Source of the DNA: Proteiniphilum sp. X52
GTDB lineage: Bacteria > Bacteroidota > Bacteroidia > Bacteroidales > Dysgonomonadaceae
Reading direction: 5' to 3'
Length of the DNA: 64,000 nucleotides
NCBI RefSeq assembly: GCF_003712195.1
Contig: NZ_RDSD01000001.1
Location: forward strand, 186,001-250,000
Position numbers and translations under genes: made by a program. Positions 43,953-53,337 of this stretch are shown here, piece by piece (position 1 is the first letter of the stretch; each line of letters opens with the position of its first letter). The notes below the pieces were generated by a model. The model did not search any database. It was given only the letters and a program-made list of their open reading frames with translations, and was not told where the DNA came from.

Positions 43953-43983
43953 CAAAGTTAATATAAGTTTTAAAACAGCCAAA
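43953..43983 (-). promoter_or_regulatory. Promoter of the flavodoxin gene
   Basis: On the minus strand: -33 TTTG (43983-43980), 19-bp spacer, -7 TAACTTTG (43960-43953), a full consensus match. The rest of the 43838-44114 gap is AT-rich; no gene or Fur box was found in it. Confidence 0.7.
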
Positions 43984-44114
43984 AACAGGGAAGATAATTA
44001 TCGCATAATCCTATGTGAGTGTCCATCCCCCGGATCAGAAATGTTCTTTTAGCTTATCCGCTTACTTTCAAATTATGGTAATTGAAAATCAAAGAAGGGC
44101 ATACCACAAAGTGA

Positions 44115-44154
44115 AATGCCCCCAAAGGTTAGACAAAGATCTTTTGGGGGCATT
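44115..44154 (-). terminator. Hairpin after the alpha-amylase gene
   Basis: AATGCCCCCAAA (44115-44126) pairs perfectly with TTTGGGGGCATT (44143-44154) around a 16-base loop. It begins 28 bp after the amylase stop codon. The T tract is weak (TTTCACTTTG on the minus strand). Confidence 0.7.
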
Positions 44155-44181
44155 ATTGAAGCAGTTCCCGAGATATCCTGT

Positions 44182-46512
44182 TTATTCTGTGAAACTGGTA
44201 TACATTTTGAAACTGTTGGCCGCCACGGTGATGTTTGTGGCCGATGTGGCGCTTAACGGCGGTTCGCCGGGCGCCATAAAATCATACCAGGTGCCGGTTT
44301 CCGGGAAGGTGGCCGAGAGAGGGTCATTGGTGAAGTTTCCTATCACCACGACTTGTTTCGCCCCGCCAAATGAGGAAAGGGTGATAAACCGGCCGCTTTC
44401 CCAGAAGGATTCCGTTACTTTCCAATCCAAGGTGGCCGTGGCGTTGAACAGTTCGGGATGATCGAAACGGAGGGAGATCAGCTTTGAATAGGTATCGTGT
44501 AACCCTTTTCGTTGCGGTACTTCCAGATAATCCCATTTGGTCGGTTTCCTGCCGGTACGGCCGTTTTGCTCGATGGAAACATCATACCCCATTTCGCCGA
44601 ACTGCCAGATCATTTTCGGGCCGGGCACGGTGAGGAAAAAGGCGGCGTTGGTCGCCAGCTGGTTCATCCGCGCGCCCGGATCGGTTTTGAGTATGCCGTT
44701 ACCCCATTGGCCCTGTTTATAGGCGGCGCGTTCCTCGTCATGGCTCTCCATATAGCTTACCAGGCTGTTTGCCGGGCGGTTTGCGCCGTAGTAAGCGTCT
44801 GTGAAATTGCAATTGTCCCTGTTCCATCCCATAGCCGATTGGCAGTATTGCCAGTTCATGTTTCGCCAGACCATCATCCCCGCATCGCCCAGCTCCCTCT
44901 CTTCCTTGTCGTCGCAGAAATGTTCGAGAATGACGTGCGCGTCGGATTTCACCGCCTTGATGGCGCTGTTATAGTCTTTTAGTATGTCCACGCGCGAAGC
45001 GTCGTAGTTGCCGGCTGTGGCCTCGGTGCTTCGGTTTTGAGTAAATCCTTTGGTCAAATCGAAACGGAAGCCGTCGATGTTGTATTCTTGCAGCAGGAAT
45101 TCCAGGTTTCGTTTCACGAAGTCGCGCACCAGGGGTGATTCATGGTTGAAGTCGTGAAAGACACTGTAGGGATGGGGTGCATCTACATTGAAATAGGGAT
45201 TGTTCGATGCTGTTTTGTTATTAGCTGCATCCCACCACATCTTGGCAAACGGATGGGCTCCGGTGGCGTGATTGTACACCACGTCGAAAATGACGGCCAT
45301 GCCCCGTTTGTGGCACTCGTCGATAAACTGCTTGTACATCCGGTCGGTGCCGTAGGCTTTGTCCATCGCGAAATAGAAGCAGGGATTGTAACCCCAGCTG
45401 TCGTTGCCGTCGAACTCCTGCACCGGCATCAGCTCGATGGCGTTCACGCCGAGCGATTGCAGGTAATTGAGTTTCTCCATGGCGCCGTTGAGATCGCCGG
45501 TTGTGGTGAAGTCGCGTAACAACATCTCATAGATTACCAGATTGTCCCGCGACGGGACCTCGAAATTCGGAACCTGCCAGGTATAGGATTCCGGCCGGGT
45601 TTGGAATACTGAAACGATGCCTATGGCCCCTTTCGGATAATCCATATTGCCGGGATAGGTGACAGGTGAGATGTATTTGTCGTTTGACGGGTCGAGTATT
45701 TTGCGCGCATAGGGATCGGCCATGCGGATAGGATCTGCGTCGGTGTCACCCACGTAGTACTGAAAAGCATATTCCTTTGTCGGATCCAATCCCGGGATTG
45801 TGATCCACCAGCAACCGGCGGCTTCATCGCGGAACATCTGCGATTTTTCGTCGTTGCTCAGTGTCCAGTTGTTGAAATCCCCTACCACATGGGCGAAATT
45901 CTTGCGGGCGCCGTTCTTATCCTTGTCATACAAAACGAGTGTGACGGTACTGTTGTCCCTAATGTTAATACCATGCTGTAATCCGGATGGCATGGTTCCG
46001 GATTTTATTGCAGCCGGTTGAAAGGCTTTGAATTTCGTATCGGTGACAGGGATAAAAAGATCTTCGGTTTGCTTCGACCCATCGGCGGAGCGGATAACAA
46101 TACCCAGTTTGTTGACCGGTGTTTCTCCCGAACCAAACCATTGACGGATAGATGGGGAGAATGGGATAGTCCATGTGCTCAGTTCACCCTCTACCTTCGT
46201 CATTTTGCATTTCGGCAGGTTTTCATCCCACCCGGCGGGAACGAATTGCCATACGCCTTCCGATATAACACCCGTGTGAATATAGACATCACCTTGGTAA
46301 TTATAGAGTGGTGTGGCTGAACGTGGCTTGAACCAGATGGTCAGCTCCTTGTCGGCATCCGCCTCTTCGGGACTCCAGGAAAGGCCAGCCTTAATTACTA
46401 CAGGTGGTTCCGGTTCCGGTTCCGGATCCGGAGTAACCACCGGATCTTCCCCGCAGGCAAAAGCGAAAAGCAGGAGAAGCAGTAAGTAGAATGTTTTTGA
46501 GTATGGTTGCAT
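44182..46512 (-). CDS. Outer-surface alpha-amylase lipoprotein (SusG role), GH13
   Basis: A 776-residue lipoprotein (lipobox FAFAC) with an acidic, proline-rich tether (PDPEPEPEPP), the export pattern of surface lipoproteins. The N-terminal part holds beta-sandwich domains (CBM48/E-set-like, FAHVVGDFNNWTLSND, and WWITIPGLDPTKEYAFQYY). The GH13 barrel follows with VIFDVVYNHATG, nucleophile Asp in GFRFDLTKG (about 485), acid/base Glu in VILEHFCDD (about 525) and SYMESHDEER (about 590). It should start starch breakdown at the cell surface and feed the SusCD channel. It is the last gene of the minus-strand sus-like array. Confidence 0.9.
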   Translation of the reverse strand: MQPYSKTFYLLLLLLFAFACGEDPVVTPDPEPEPEPPVVIKAGLSWSPEEADADKELTIWFKPRSATPLYNYQGDVYIHTGVISEGVWQFVPAGWDENLPKCKMTKVEGELSTWTIPFSPSIRQWFGSGETPVNKLGIVIRSADGSKQTEDLFIPVTDTKFKAFQPAAIKSGTMPSGLQHGINIRDNSTVTLVLYDKDKNGARKNFAHVVGDFNNWTLSNDEKSQMFRDEAAGCWWITIPGLDPTKEYAFQYYVGDTDADPIRMADPYARKILDPSNDKYISPVTYPGNMDYPKGAIGIVSVFQTRPESYTWQVPNFEVPSRDNLVIYEMLLRDFTTTGDLNGAMEKLNYLQSLGVNAIELMPVQEFDGNDSWGYNPCFYFAMDKAYGTDRMYKQFIDECHKRGMAVIFDVVYNHATGAHPFAKMWWDAANNKTASNNPYFNVDAPHPYSVFHDFNHESPLVRDFVKRNLEFLLQEYNIDGFRFDLTKGFTQNRSTEATAGNYDASRVDILKDYNSAIKAVKSDAHVILEHFCDDKEERELGDAGMMVWRNMNWQYCQSAMGWNRDNCNFTDAYYGANRPANSLVSYMESHDEERAAYKQGQWGNGILKTDPGARMNQLATNAAFFLTVPGPKMIWQFGEMGYDVSIEQNGRTGRKPTKWDYLEVPQRKGLHDTYSKLISLRFDHPELFNATATLDWKVTESFWESGRFITLSSFGGAKQVVVIGNFTNDPLSATFPETGTWYDFMAPGEPPLSATSATNITVAANSFKMYTSFTE

Positions 46513-46640
46513 ATGATTATTTATATTTTAGAATCAAGCATTCCAGCACGTTTTCACCGTTCAAAAAATGCGTTGAAACTTTTGTTTCTTAAGAGACTAT
46601 ATGAATGTGATGATTTATTAACATGCCAATTAAATTACTC

Positions 46641-46737
46641 CATTATTCCCATTGTCCCATTGTCCCATTGTCCTATTGTCACATTATTCACATTGCCACA
46701 TTATTCCCATTATTCCCATTGGCACATTGTCACATTA
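46641..46737. repeat. Degenerate 8-9 bp tandem array (CATTGTCC type)
   Basis: About twelve units beginning CATT, with variants CATTGTCC, CATTATTCC, CATTGTCA, CATTGGCA. They fill nearly all of the space between the amylase leader (46513-46640, nothing else recognised) and the neopullulanase stop codon. The unit is not a multiple of three and there is no open frame, so it is non-coding. A shorter, similar stretch lies at 51664-51690. Confidence 0.7.
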
Positions 46738-46749
46738 GTGAATTGGCTT

Positions 46750-48582
46750 TCATTCCAGCACCAGCACCTCTTTGGGCGCGAGTGTCAGGGTTTTTCCCGG
46801 CGAAACATTCCTACCCGAGAGCAAGTCAGTCCATCCGGTACTCTTTCTTATTGACTCGGCATACCGGTCGAGGTTTATCTCTACCTGCTTCGATGTCCCG
46901 TTCATAAAGATCAATACACTTTCCTTCCTTAAGTAGCGCTCATAGACATAGACGCCTTTTTGGAGCACGTAATGTTTCATCTTGCCTTGGGCAATGATCT
47001 TGTTGCCGCGACGCCAGTGAAGCAGCTTGCTGAGAAAGTCGAACGCTTCGTTCTGAAGCTTGTCGCGCCCTTCCCGGGTGAACTGATCGGTCTTATCCCC
47101 TGGCCATCCGCCCGGCATGTCGAGACGGATGTCGCCGTCGCTGCGGCTTTTGTTGCCGTGCATCAGCAGCTCGGTGCCGTAGTAGATCTGCGGGGTGCCG
47201 GGCATGGTGAGCAGGAAGGTGATCGCCTGCTTCCAGCCGGAGAGATCCCCGGGATACTCTTTCAGGAAGCGGTCGGTATCGTGGTTGTCGAGGAAGCGGA
47301 GCACGTTGTGGATATCGGGATAGATGAAATCGTAGGTCATGTGGTCGTAGATAGCGTGCAATCCCCCGTTCCATTCTCCCGTTTCTTCAAAGAAAGCGCT
47401 CTGCGACAATCCCATAAAGCGGAAGTCCATCACTGATTTCAACTTGGTGTTGTTCGGATTGAGCGGACTGTTCCTCTGCCAGAAAGAGGTGCCGATAGGG
47501 TTATTAAGCCAGGCCTCGCCCACAATATTGTATTGGGGATATTCTTTTTCCACGGCTTCTATCCAGTCGATCATCATATGGTAATCGGCGTAGGGATAGG
47601 TATCCTGCCGGATGCCGTCCACCCCGGCATATTCGATCCACCAGATACTGTTCTGGATGAGGTATTTCGCCACGTGCCGGTTGCGCTGGTTCAGGTCGGG
47701 CATGGTGGGCACGAACCAGCCGTCGGTCATTTTCTTTTTATCGTATTCCGAGGCGTAGGGATCGAAATACATCTCTTTCATGTGCGAAGTCTGCACATAT
47801 TCACCCATGTTGTTGAACCAATCGCGTGAGGGCACGTCTTTCACCCAAGGGTGATCGCTTCCGCAGTGGTTGAAAATCATGTCCATCACCACCTTCATTC
47901 CTCTGGAATGGGCGTCGGCGATCAGATTCGCGTACTCCTCGTTGGTGCCGAACCGGGGATCCACCCGGTAGTAATCGGTGGTGGCGTATCCGTGGTAGGA
48001 GCCGCCCTCCATGTCGTTCTCCAGCACCGGGTTGAGCCAGATGGCGGTTACGCCCAGGTCGGACAAATAGTCCAGCCGGTCGGATATGCCTTTCAGGTCA
48101 CCCCCGTGGCGCGCGCTGTGGTGATTGCGGTCTACCTTGTAGGGCATCCGCATCGGGATCTGGTCGTTGTCGGAATTGCCGTTGGCAAAGCGGTCGGGCA
48201 TGATCAGGTAGAGCACATCCGATGCGTCGAAGCTTTTTATGTTATATCTGTCGGGATCACGTTCTTTCAATTCATAAGAACAGGTGATTTTCCCCTTTCC
48301 GTCGGTGAACAGGATATCGAATGTTTCGGGTCTGCTTTCCGAGATATCGAGATAAAGGATCAGGTAATTGGGACTTTCAAGCCGTACCGATTCTTTGATC
48401 CTCACATTTTTCGAAGTCACTTCCGGAATATAACCAGCAATATTTTCGCCGTATACCATCAACTGCAGTTCCGGCTCTTCCATGCCGCTCCACCAGAAGG
48501 CGGGTTCGACATGTACATCACGGGCATATACGGCACCTATTGTTATTACGGTAAGAAAAAAGAATAAAATTATTTTCTTCAT
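46750..48582 (-). CDS. Periplasmic neopullulanase / cyclomaltodextrinase (SusA role), GH13
   Basis: A 610-residue protein with signal peptide (ILFFFLTVITIGAVYA) and no lipobox, so periplasmic. The N-terminal Ig-like domain starts HVEPAFWWSGMEEPELQLMV, typical of SusA-like neopullulanases. The GH13 barrel has MDMIFNHCGSDHPW, nucleophile Asp in DGIRQDTYPYAD (about 326), acid/base Glu in IVGEAWLNN (about 354) and FLDNHDTDRF (about 430). It would cut imported malto-oligosaccharides to maltose and glucose. A terminator (48870-48899) separates it from susF, so it may be transcribed partly on its own. Confidence 0.9.
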   Translation of the reverse strand: MKKIILFFFLTVITIGAVYARDVHVEPAFWWSGMEEPELQLMVYGENIAGYIPEVTSKNVRIKESVRLESPNYLILYLDISESRPETFDILFTDGKGKITCSYELKERDPDRYNIKSFDASDVLYLIMPDRFANGNSDNDQIPMRMPYKVDRNHHSARHGGDLKGISDRLDYLSDLGVTAIWLNPVLENDMEGGSYHGYATTDYYRVDPRFGTNEEYANLIADAHSRGMKVVMDMIFNHCGSDHPWVKDVPSRDWFNNMGEYVQTSHMKEMYFDPYASEYDKKKMTDGWFVPTMPDLNQRNRHVAKYLIQNSIWWIEYAGVDGIRQDTYPYADYHMMIDWIEAVEKEYPQYNIVGEAWLNNPIGTSFWQRNSPLNPNNTKLKSVMDFRFMGLSQSAFFEETGEWNGGLHAIYDHMTYDFIYPDIHNVLRFLDNHDTDRFLKEYPGDLSGWKQAITFLLTMPGTPQIYYGTELLMHGNKSRSDGDIRLDMPGGWPGDKTDQFTREGRDKLQNEAFDFLSKLLHWRRGNKIIAQGKMKHYVLQKGVYVYERYLRKESVLIFMNGTSKQVEINLDRYAESIRKSTGWTDLLSGRNVSPGKTLTLAPKEVLVLE

Positions 48583-48628
48583 ACGATTATTATGTTTAAT
48601 GCAGATAAATAGATTGAGAAAATGATCA

Positions 48629-48762
48629 GGGATTTATATTTTTGAATTCCTTTACCGTCGGTCCCTTTGGCAAACATATCTTCCGGTTTACCTCCGTCGT
48701 CGTTTGTTGGCAGGAAAGGCACAGAAGCAATAGATAAAAGCAAAAGAGAAAAGCTTTTTCAT
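48629..48762 (-). pseudogene. Possible small lipoprotein remnant with frameshift
   Basis: The ATG at 48762 gives MKKLFSFAFIYC and soon stops, while the neighbouring frame gives FLFCFYLLLLCLSCQQTTTE, a lipoprotein-like signal with lipobox CLSC, and continues for about 25 residues to a TGA at 48626. Joined by one frameshift they would make a lipoprotein of about 45 residues. This is weak evidence; the stretch 48583-48869 may also be plain leader DNA of the neopullulanase gene. Confidence 0.22.
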
Positions 48763-48869
48763 CGTTTGTCCAATTTAAATGCCTGAGCGGCATTATTCTA
48801 TCGTCATCGTGATTCTTTAGGCAAAAGCCGTGATAATTCTGCTTTGCTGTGCAGGAATCGAAAAGCGAC

Positions 48870-48899
48870 AAAAAGCACGGCAAAGTCACCGTGCTTTTT
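48870..48899. terminator. Bidirectional terminator after susF
   Basis: AAAAAGCACGG (48870-48880) and CCGTGCTTTTT (48889-48899) with an 8-base loop: an 11-bp perfect stem with A and T tracts on either side. It lies 23 bp after the susF stop codon and should end most of the susCDEF transcript. Confidence 0.87.
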
Positions 48900-48921
48900 A
48901 TAATCCCATTTGCCCTATTAT

Positions 48922-50460
48922 TTATGGTAACTCTGCTGTCGGTATGATAATATAATGTCCCGTCAAATCATTTAAAGCAATATAATAGGTTCCTGCCGTT
49001 TCTATTGCTATGTTTGCTCCATTATTCGTTGTGCCTGTTCCGAACGGGAGAGACTGATTATCTTCGGAAGTGGCTCCCCAACTGACATCCCAGGCATCGT
49101 TCGCGCGGATTTTCAATTCTCCTACCGTAAGTTCTATTGCATTTGAAGTCCAGATATGTTCGGCTACCTGGGTTAAATCCGTATCGGTATCCCATCCCCC
49201 GGCGGTTGCCGTTCCAATTACGCCCATTGAATGATAGGTAACGCTAACATCACCCCTATAGGGGATATATTCAGCTGTTAAAGTTCCCAAGTCTAACTTT
49301 AAGGTGTAGTAACCGTCCGTAGCGGGACCGGGTAGGTTGGGAGAGTTGTTTTCCAGCACCAATGCACCATCCCTAAACCCCCAGCAAGGATCCCACACTC
49401 CGGCTTTAATCGGAAACTTCTGCTCCCTTCCTCCTGTGAAATGTGCCGTGAAGGTATATTTCGAATCAGCCGAGCTATTGTCGGCGAAGAGGATCTGCAG
49501 GCCGTTTCCTATTGCACCAATCTCATTGTTCCATTCCGGCAAACCGGTGATAGCGTTTCCCGTCATATAAACAACATCTTTCGTATAGCCTAAAAGTTGG
49601 ATGGTATAGGTATACTCCATCATATTGAGCGTAATCCTCACCCAACCCGGTTCCATTACCCGCATGGCTTGGGATTTTTCAATGATAAGATCCCCTTCCA
49701 ATTCAGTGTTCCCGTCTACGGGGTTACCCAGCACACCATCCCATGAAGCGGCCTCTTTACCCGATTTTGGAACGATCTTGAAATATCCGTTGAAATCCCC
49801 GCTTTCCGGTTGTTTCATTTCCACCAAAATAGTAAAGATAGGATCTTCATATACATCTTTACCGCTATGGTTGAATTTGTAGTCGTCAAGATCTTCAATA
49901 TTCCATCCATTGACATTGCCAATCAGGTAATACTCCTCTTCAATGACGGGTCCTACGGGCGTAACGGTAACGGGACCCAAAACAGCGGGAGTAGGCATCA
50001 TCACCGACGAAGTGCCGTCGTTGATATAATATTTTACCCGTATGAAGAGTTCACGTGCGTTGGGTGCTTTCCCATAGAGGCTTTTCACCGCTTCGTCCAG
50101 ATCACGGGGCGTAATGGTTGCGGCATTTTCCCCGCTCTCCGATGGAAGTTCCACCACCTGTTCGACATTTTGCGTAGAGGATAATTCCAGTTTAAACGTC
50201 ACGGTGGCACCTTCCGCCAATTGCGGCGTAGCTGTTACTTTCACCGCTTCGAAAGGGGTATTCTCTTCCAGTGCTTCCTCCGTCAATGCTATCGCCGAAC
50301 CAAAGCCTGATCCCAGGGCAATGGTGAATCCGTCGACCGATTGCGCATCTTCCTGTTCATAGGCTTGCGGCGGGGCGGCCATATGGTCGTATACATCATC
50401 GCATGATCCGAAGCCGACCAATGCGAGCAGGGTTGTCAAAAGGTATATTTTAGGTTTCAT
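48922..50460 (-). CDS. susF: SusF-like starch-binding lipoprotein
   Basis: A 512-residue lipoprotein from ATG 50460 (MKPKIYLLTTLLALVGFGSC); the frame also has ATG 50469. An N-terminal Ig-like domain is followed by three similar modules, starting about EEEYYLIGNVNGWN, VVYMTGNAITGLPEWNN and VTYHSMGVIGTATAGGWDTD. Each is rich in Trp and Tyr like the starch-binding modules of SusF, which has three against two in SusE. It holds starch at the surface and has no enzyme motif. The gene starts 17 bp after the susE stop codon. Confidence 0.85.
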   Translation of the reverse strand: MKPKIYLLTTLLALVGFGSCDDVYDHMAAPPQAYEQEDAQSVDGFTIALGSGFGSAIALTEEALEENTPFEAVKVTATPQLAEGATVTFKLELSSTQNVEQVVELPSESGENAATITPRDLDEAVKSLYGKAPNARELFIRVKYYINDGTSSVMMPTPAVLGPVTVTPVGPVIEEEYYLIGNVNGWNIEDLDDYKFNHSGKDVYEDPIFTILVEMKQPESGDFNGYFKIVPKSGKEAASWDGVLGNPVDGNTELEGDLIIEKSQAMRVMEPGWVRITLNMMEYTYTIQLLGYTKDVVYMTGNAITGLPEWNNEIGAIGNGLQILFADNSSADSKYTFTAHFTGGREQKFPIKAGVWDPCWGFRDGALVLENNSPNLPGPATDGYYTLKLDLGTLTAEYIPYRGDVSVTYHSMGVIGTATAGGWDTDTDLTQVAEHIWTSNAIELTVGELKIRANDAWDVSWGATSEDNQSLPFGTGTTNNGANIAIETAGTYYIALNDLTGHYIIIPTAELP

Positions 50461-50477
50461 TGCACACATTTTTATAG

Positions 50478-51638
50478 TTATTCTATTTTACCTGTCCTCT
50501 TGGTAAAGTTAATGGATAATCTCTGTCCCGCTTTTCCAGCCACACGAGCCTGGTCGTTTCCTGCGCCGCGGGGTACGAATAGGCCGTCAAACACCATGAA
50601 CTCGGTCTGCCACCATTCGTGGCCGGGCAACTGGATGCTGGCACGTACTCCGCCGTCGTCATCTCCCTGGGCAGCGGCAGTAAACGCGGGCGATATGAAT
50701 TCCGCATCGGCTCCCAGAGATAGCGCGGGTATCGCAAACCGGTGGATCTCATCGGTAGTTCCCCAGTGACCGCCATTTACGTTGCCTTGCAGATAAACAT
50801 GGGGCGGAAGGAAGTCCACCCTAAACGCATACTCACGCCCTTCTATGGCAGTGGTTACCACTACTATATACCATCCGGGATTCCCTATTTTTATATTACC
50901 TTCTGCGTCGGATGCGTCGGCCGGTACATTCGTGTCTTCACCAATGGTTACCTCGTTGTAGCCGAAATCATTTCCGTTCCATACCATAGCGTAATTGAAT
51001 TTGATTTCCGCATTTTCGCCATCTTCGGTTTGTCCGAGATATTGCATTGCCCAGAACTTCCCTGGGGCTCCTCCTACCGGTATCATCTCGGTGGAATTAT
51101 TCCAATCCCAGTTGCCGGCAACGTTACCGATCAGGTACATCTCTTCTGGCATCGTCATTGGTTCAAGTGCGAAATAACCGAGTACCTGAGGGAGTTGGAT
51201 CACATTTGAATAGACCGGTTCCACCTTGCTTCCCGCGATGGTGGCGGTGAGACGAACGTACAGTGGATGCGGGTCGGCGGGATAATCACTTTCCTCTTCC
51301 ACGTCATGCAAGGCGACCAATGCTACGGCTACATCCTGTGCAGATATGTCGAATTTGGCTGTGGAATAAGTACCCGGCAGTGTGGCATATTCCGCGAAAT
51401 TCTGCGAGAGGGAAATTTGCACTGCATAAAGGGTCGCGGCAGTAAACCCATAATCGGGTTGAGAGGTGGTAAATTCGATGGTTTCCGTATTCTTCAAGTC
51501 ATATATCCCCGAAGCGTACTTGGGTACGTTGAGCACGAAACTCTGCGGCTGCTGCAGGACAATTTTGTCATTATCCTCGCATGCATGGAAAAATCCTATA
51601 CCGGCCAGTAGAATTATTAAATTAAATATATGTTTCAT
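50478..51638 (-). CDS. susE: SusE-like starch-binding lipoprotein
   Basis: A 386-residue lipoprotein (lipobox FFHAC). The N-terminal SusE/SusF Ig-like domain has the usual FVLNVPKYASGIYDLKNTET and Y-QIS strands; two carbohydrate-binding modules follow (PEEMYLIGNVAGNWDWNN, and HVYLQGNVNGGHWGTTDE). The two-module layout matches SusE. It binds starch chains outside the cell together with SusD and SusF. Encoded between susD and susF on the minus strand. Confidence 0.85.
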   Translation of the reverse strand: MKHIFNLIILLAGIGFFHACEDNDKIVLQQPQSFVLNVPKYASGIYDLKNTETIEFTTSQPDYGFTAATLYAVQISLSQNFAEYATLPGTYSTAKFDISAQDVAVALVALHDVEEESDYPADPHPLYVRLTATIAGSKVEPVYSNVIQLPQVLGYFALEPMTMPEEMYLIGNVAGNWDWNNSTEMIPVGGAPGKFWAMQYLGQTEDGENAEIKFNYAMVWNGNDFGYNEVTIGEDTNVPADASDAEGNIKIGNPGWYIVVVTTAIEGREYAFRVDFLPPHVYLQGNVNGGHWGTTDEIHRFAIPALSLGADAEFISPAFTAAAQGDDDGGVRASIQLPGHEWWQTEFMVFDGLFVPRGAGNDQARVAGKAGQRLSINFTKRTGKIE

Positions 51639-51693
51639 ACGATTATTTTTATCTTATTAGTGTCATTAGCACATTCATCACATTGGCATATCC

Positions 51694-53334
51694 TCAATAA
51701 CCCGGATTCTGTGTCAGGTTTCGATTGGCTCCTATATCGTCTGAAGGAATTGGATACACCCTATAAGTATCGGCAATGGATCTTCCTGCCGGTACATTGC
51801 CTTTCCAAGGCCATATATAGGAGGAGCCGGTAAATTTCCCGAAACGGACCAGGTCGGTGCGACGCTGTGCCTCGAAGAAAAATTCACGACCTCTCTCGTC
51901 CAGGATAAAATCGAGCGTAAGCTGGCCGGCGGTAATTGTGGCTGCTGTCGCTGCCTCATTTTTGTAGGCGCGTCGGCGAAGGTCGTTTACCAGTTGCAGC
52001 GCAGTGGCCTGATCACCTCCCGTTCCGCCTCTTAGGACAGCTTCCGCATAATTGAGATGGATCTCTCCCAGACGGAAGAGCGGGAAATCGGTATACACAA
52101 TATTACTGGGAGGGAGTGTCCCGTCGCTGTAGGTATTGTAGTATTTCACGATCGGTATTCCGTTATTGGTGAACAGGGAAGGGTCTACAATTTCATTGTT
52201 CTCGGTTTGGTCGGTACGTACCATAGAGAAACGGGTATCATCTTCATGTCTGTTTTCTCTTTCGAAAAAGCGTAACAGGGAAACCAACGCGCGGTTACCC
52301 TGCCATGCACCCACAGAATTTATTTCGGCTTGCAGGGCGGAAGGAACCGTACTGCTCATCAGGAAGGTCATTCCTCCCCAGGTCTGGGTGTCTTCCCCTT
52401 CGTAACGGATTGGAAGGATCATTTCTACCGAATTTTCGTTGTCAGCCGTGAATACATTCTTATACACCGGGTCAAGGGCAAAATTTTCGTCGAGTACCTT
52501 TTTGCTGTAAGTAATACTCTCCGTATACTTATTCAGTCCGATATATGTTTCCGCATTGAGGTAGAGACGCGAGAGCAATGCCCAGTTGGCGGCTTTATGT
52601 GCACGTCCGTAGTAGGTTGGGTGATAACCCACAAATGGGTCGAGCATATCCGCTTCACATTCCGTCAGCTCTTTTTGGATATAGTCAAACAGGTCTTCCG
52701 CCATAATCTGAGAAGGAAGCGTACTGCCTACCGGACTCTCTTCATTCACAAAAGGCACATTCCTGAACATATCCAGCAGGTAGTAGTAAGAGAGGGCCCG
52801 GGCAAAGCGGGCTTCGGCGCGGTATGTTTTGATCTGCGCTTTTACTTGCTCATTTGCTCCTCTTGAGGAGAGTTTGTCTTCAGTTGTTTCTCTCAACAGG
52901 GCATTCGCCAGATTGATTTGATAATAAAGGCGATAGTAAAATCCTTTGATAAAAACATTGTTCGCAGTCCAAGTTATATAGTTCAGATCGGGTATACCTA
53001 CGTCATTCCAGGCGCAGAGCGCTTCGTCGGTAGGCAGTGTTTGCAGGTTCCAGAGCCCTCTCAGAAAAGATGCCTGGCTTCCGCCGTCCACACCTGCCAC
53101 ATCGGGATCACCGTCGCCGCCACTATTACCACTGATAGCCAAACCGGCGTAGATTTTAGCAAGCAGTTCCTGATAAGGGCCTATTTCACTTCCGAAAACC
53201 ACTTCCGACACCAACTCTTCCTTGTCGAGTGGGATGGTGTTTAAGTCATCGAGACAGGAGGATAGTCCTGCAACCATGATAGTGATTGCTACGATGAACA
53301 AAAATTTATATTTTACTCGTTTCATATTTTTCAA
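51694..53334 (-). CDS. susD: SusD-like starch-binding lipoprotein
   Basis: A 546-residue lipoprotein (lipobox GLSSC). SusD pattern: LNTIPLDKEELVSE near the start, EARFARALSYYYLLDMFRNV in the first TPR-like region, YTDFPLFRLGEIHLNYAEAV and DERGREFFFEAQRRTDLVRF in the C-terminal part. The last segment is strongly conserved in the starch and maltodextrin SusD group. It caps the SusC channel and binds starch helices. The start lies 3 bp after the susC stop codon. Confidence 0.92.
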   Translation of the reverse strand: MKNMKRVKYKFLFIVAITIMVAGLSSCLDDLNTIPLDKEELVSEVVFGSEIGPYQELLAKIYAGLAISGNSGGDGDPDVAGVDGGSQASFLRGLWNLQTLPTDEALCAWNDVGIPDLNYITWTANNVFIKGFYYRLYYQINLANALLRETTEDKLSSRGANEQVKAQIKTYRAEARFARALSYYYLLDMFRNVPFVNEESPVGSTLPSQIMAEDLFDYIQKELTECEADMLDPFVGYHPTYYGRAHKAANWALLSRLYLNAETYIGLNKYTESITYSKKVLDENFALDPVYKNVFTADNENSVEMILPIRYEGEDTQTWGGMTFLMSSTVPSALQAEINSVGAWQGNRALVSLLRFFERENRHEDDTRFSMVRTDQTENNEIVDPSLFTNNGIPIVKYYNTYSDGTLPPSNIVYTDFPLFRLGEIHLNYAEAVLRGGTGGDQATALQLVNDLRRRAYKNEAATAATITAGQLTLDFILDERGREFFFEAQRRTDLVRFGKFTGSSYIWPWKGNVPAGRSIADTYRVYPIPSDDIGANRNLTQNPGY

Positions 53335-53337
53335 GAA

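Noticed and set aside
47851-48567. Plus-strand frame of 238 codons opposite the neopullulanase
   Set aside because: It is a shadow frame of a clear GH13 gene without domain or start signals.
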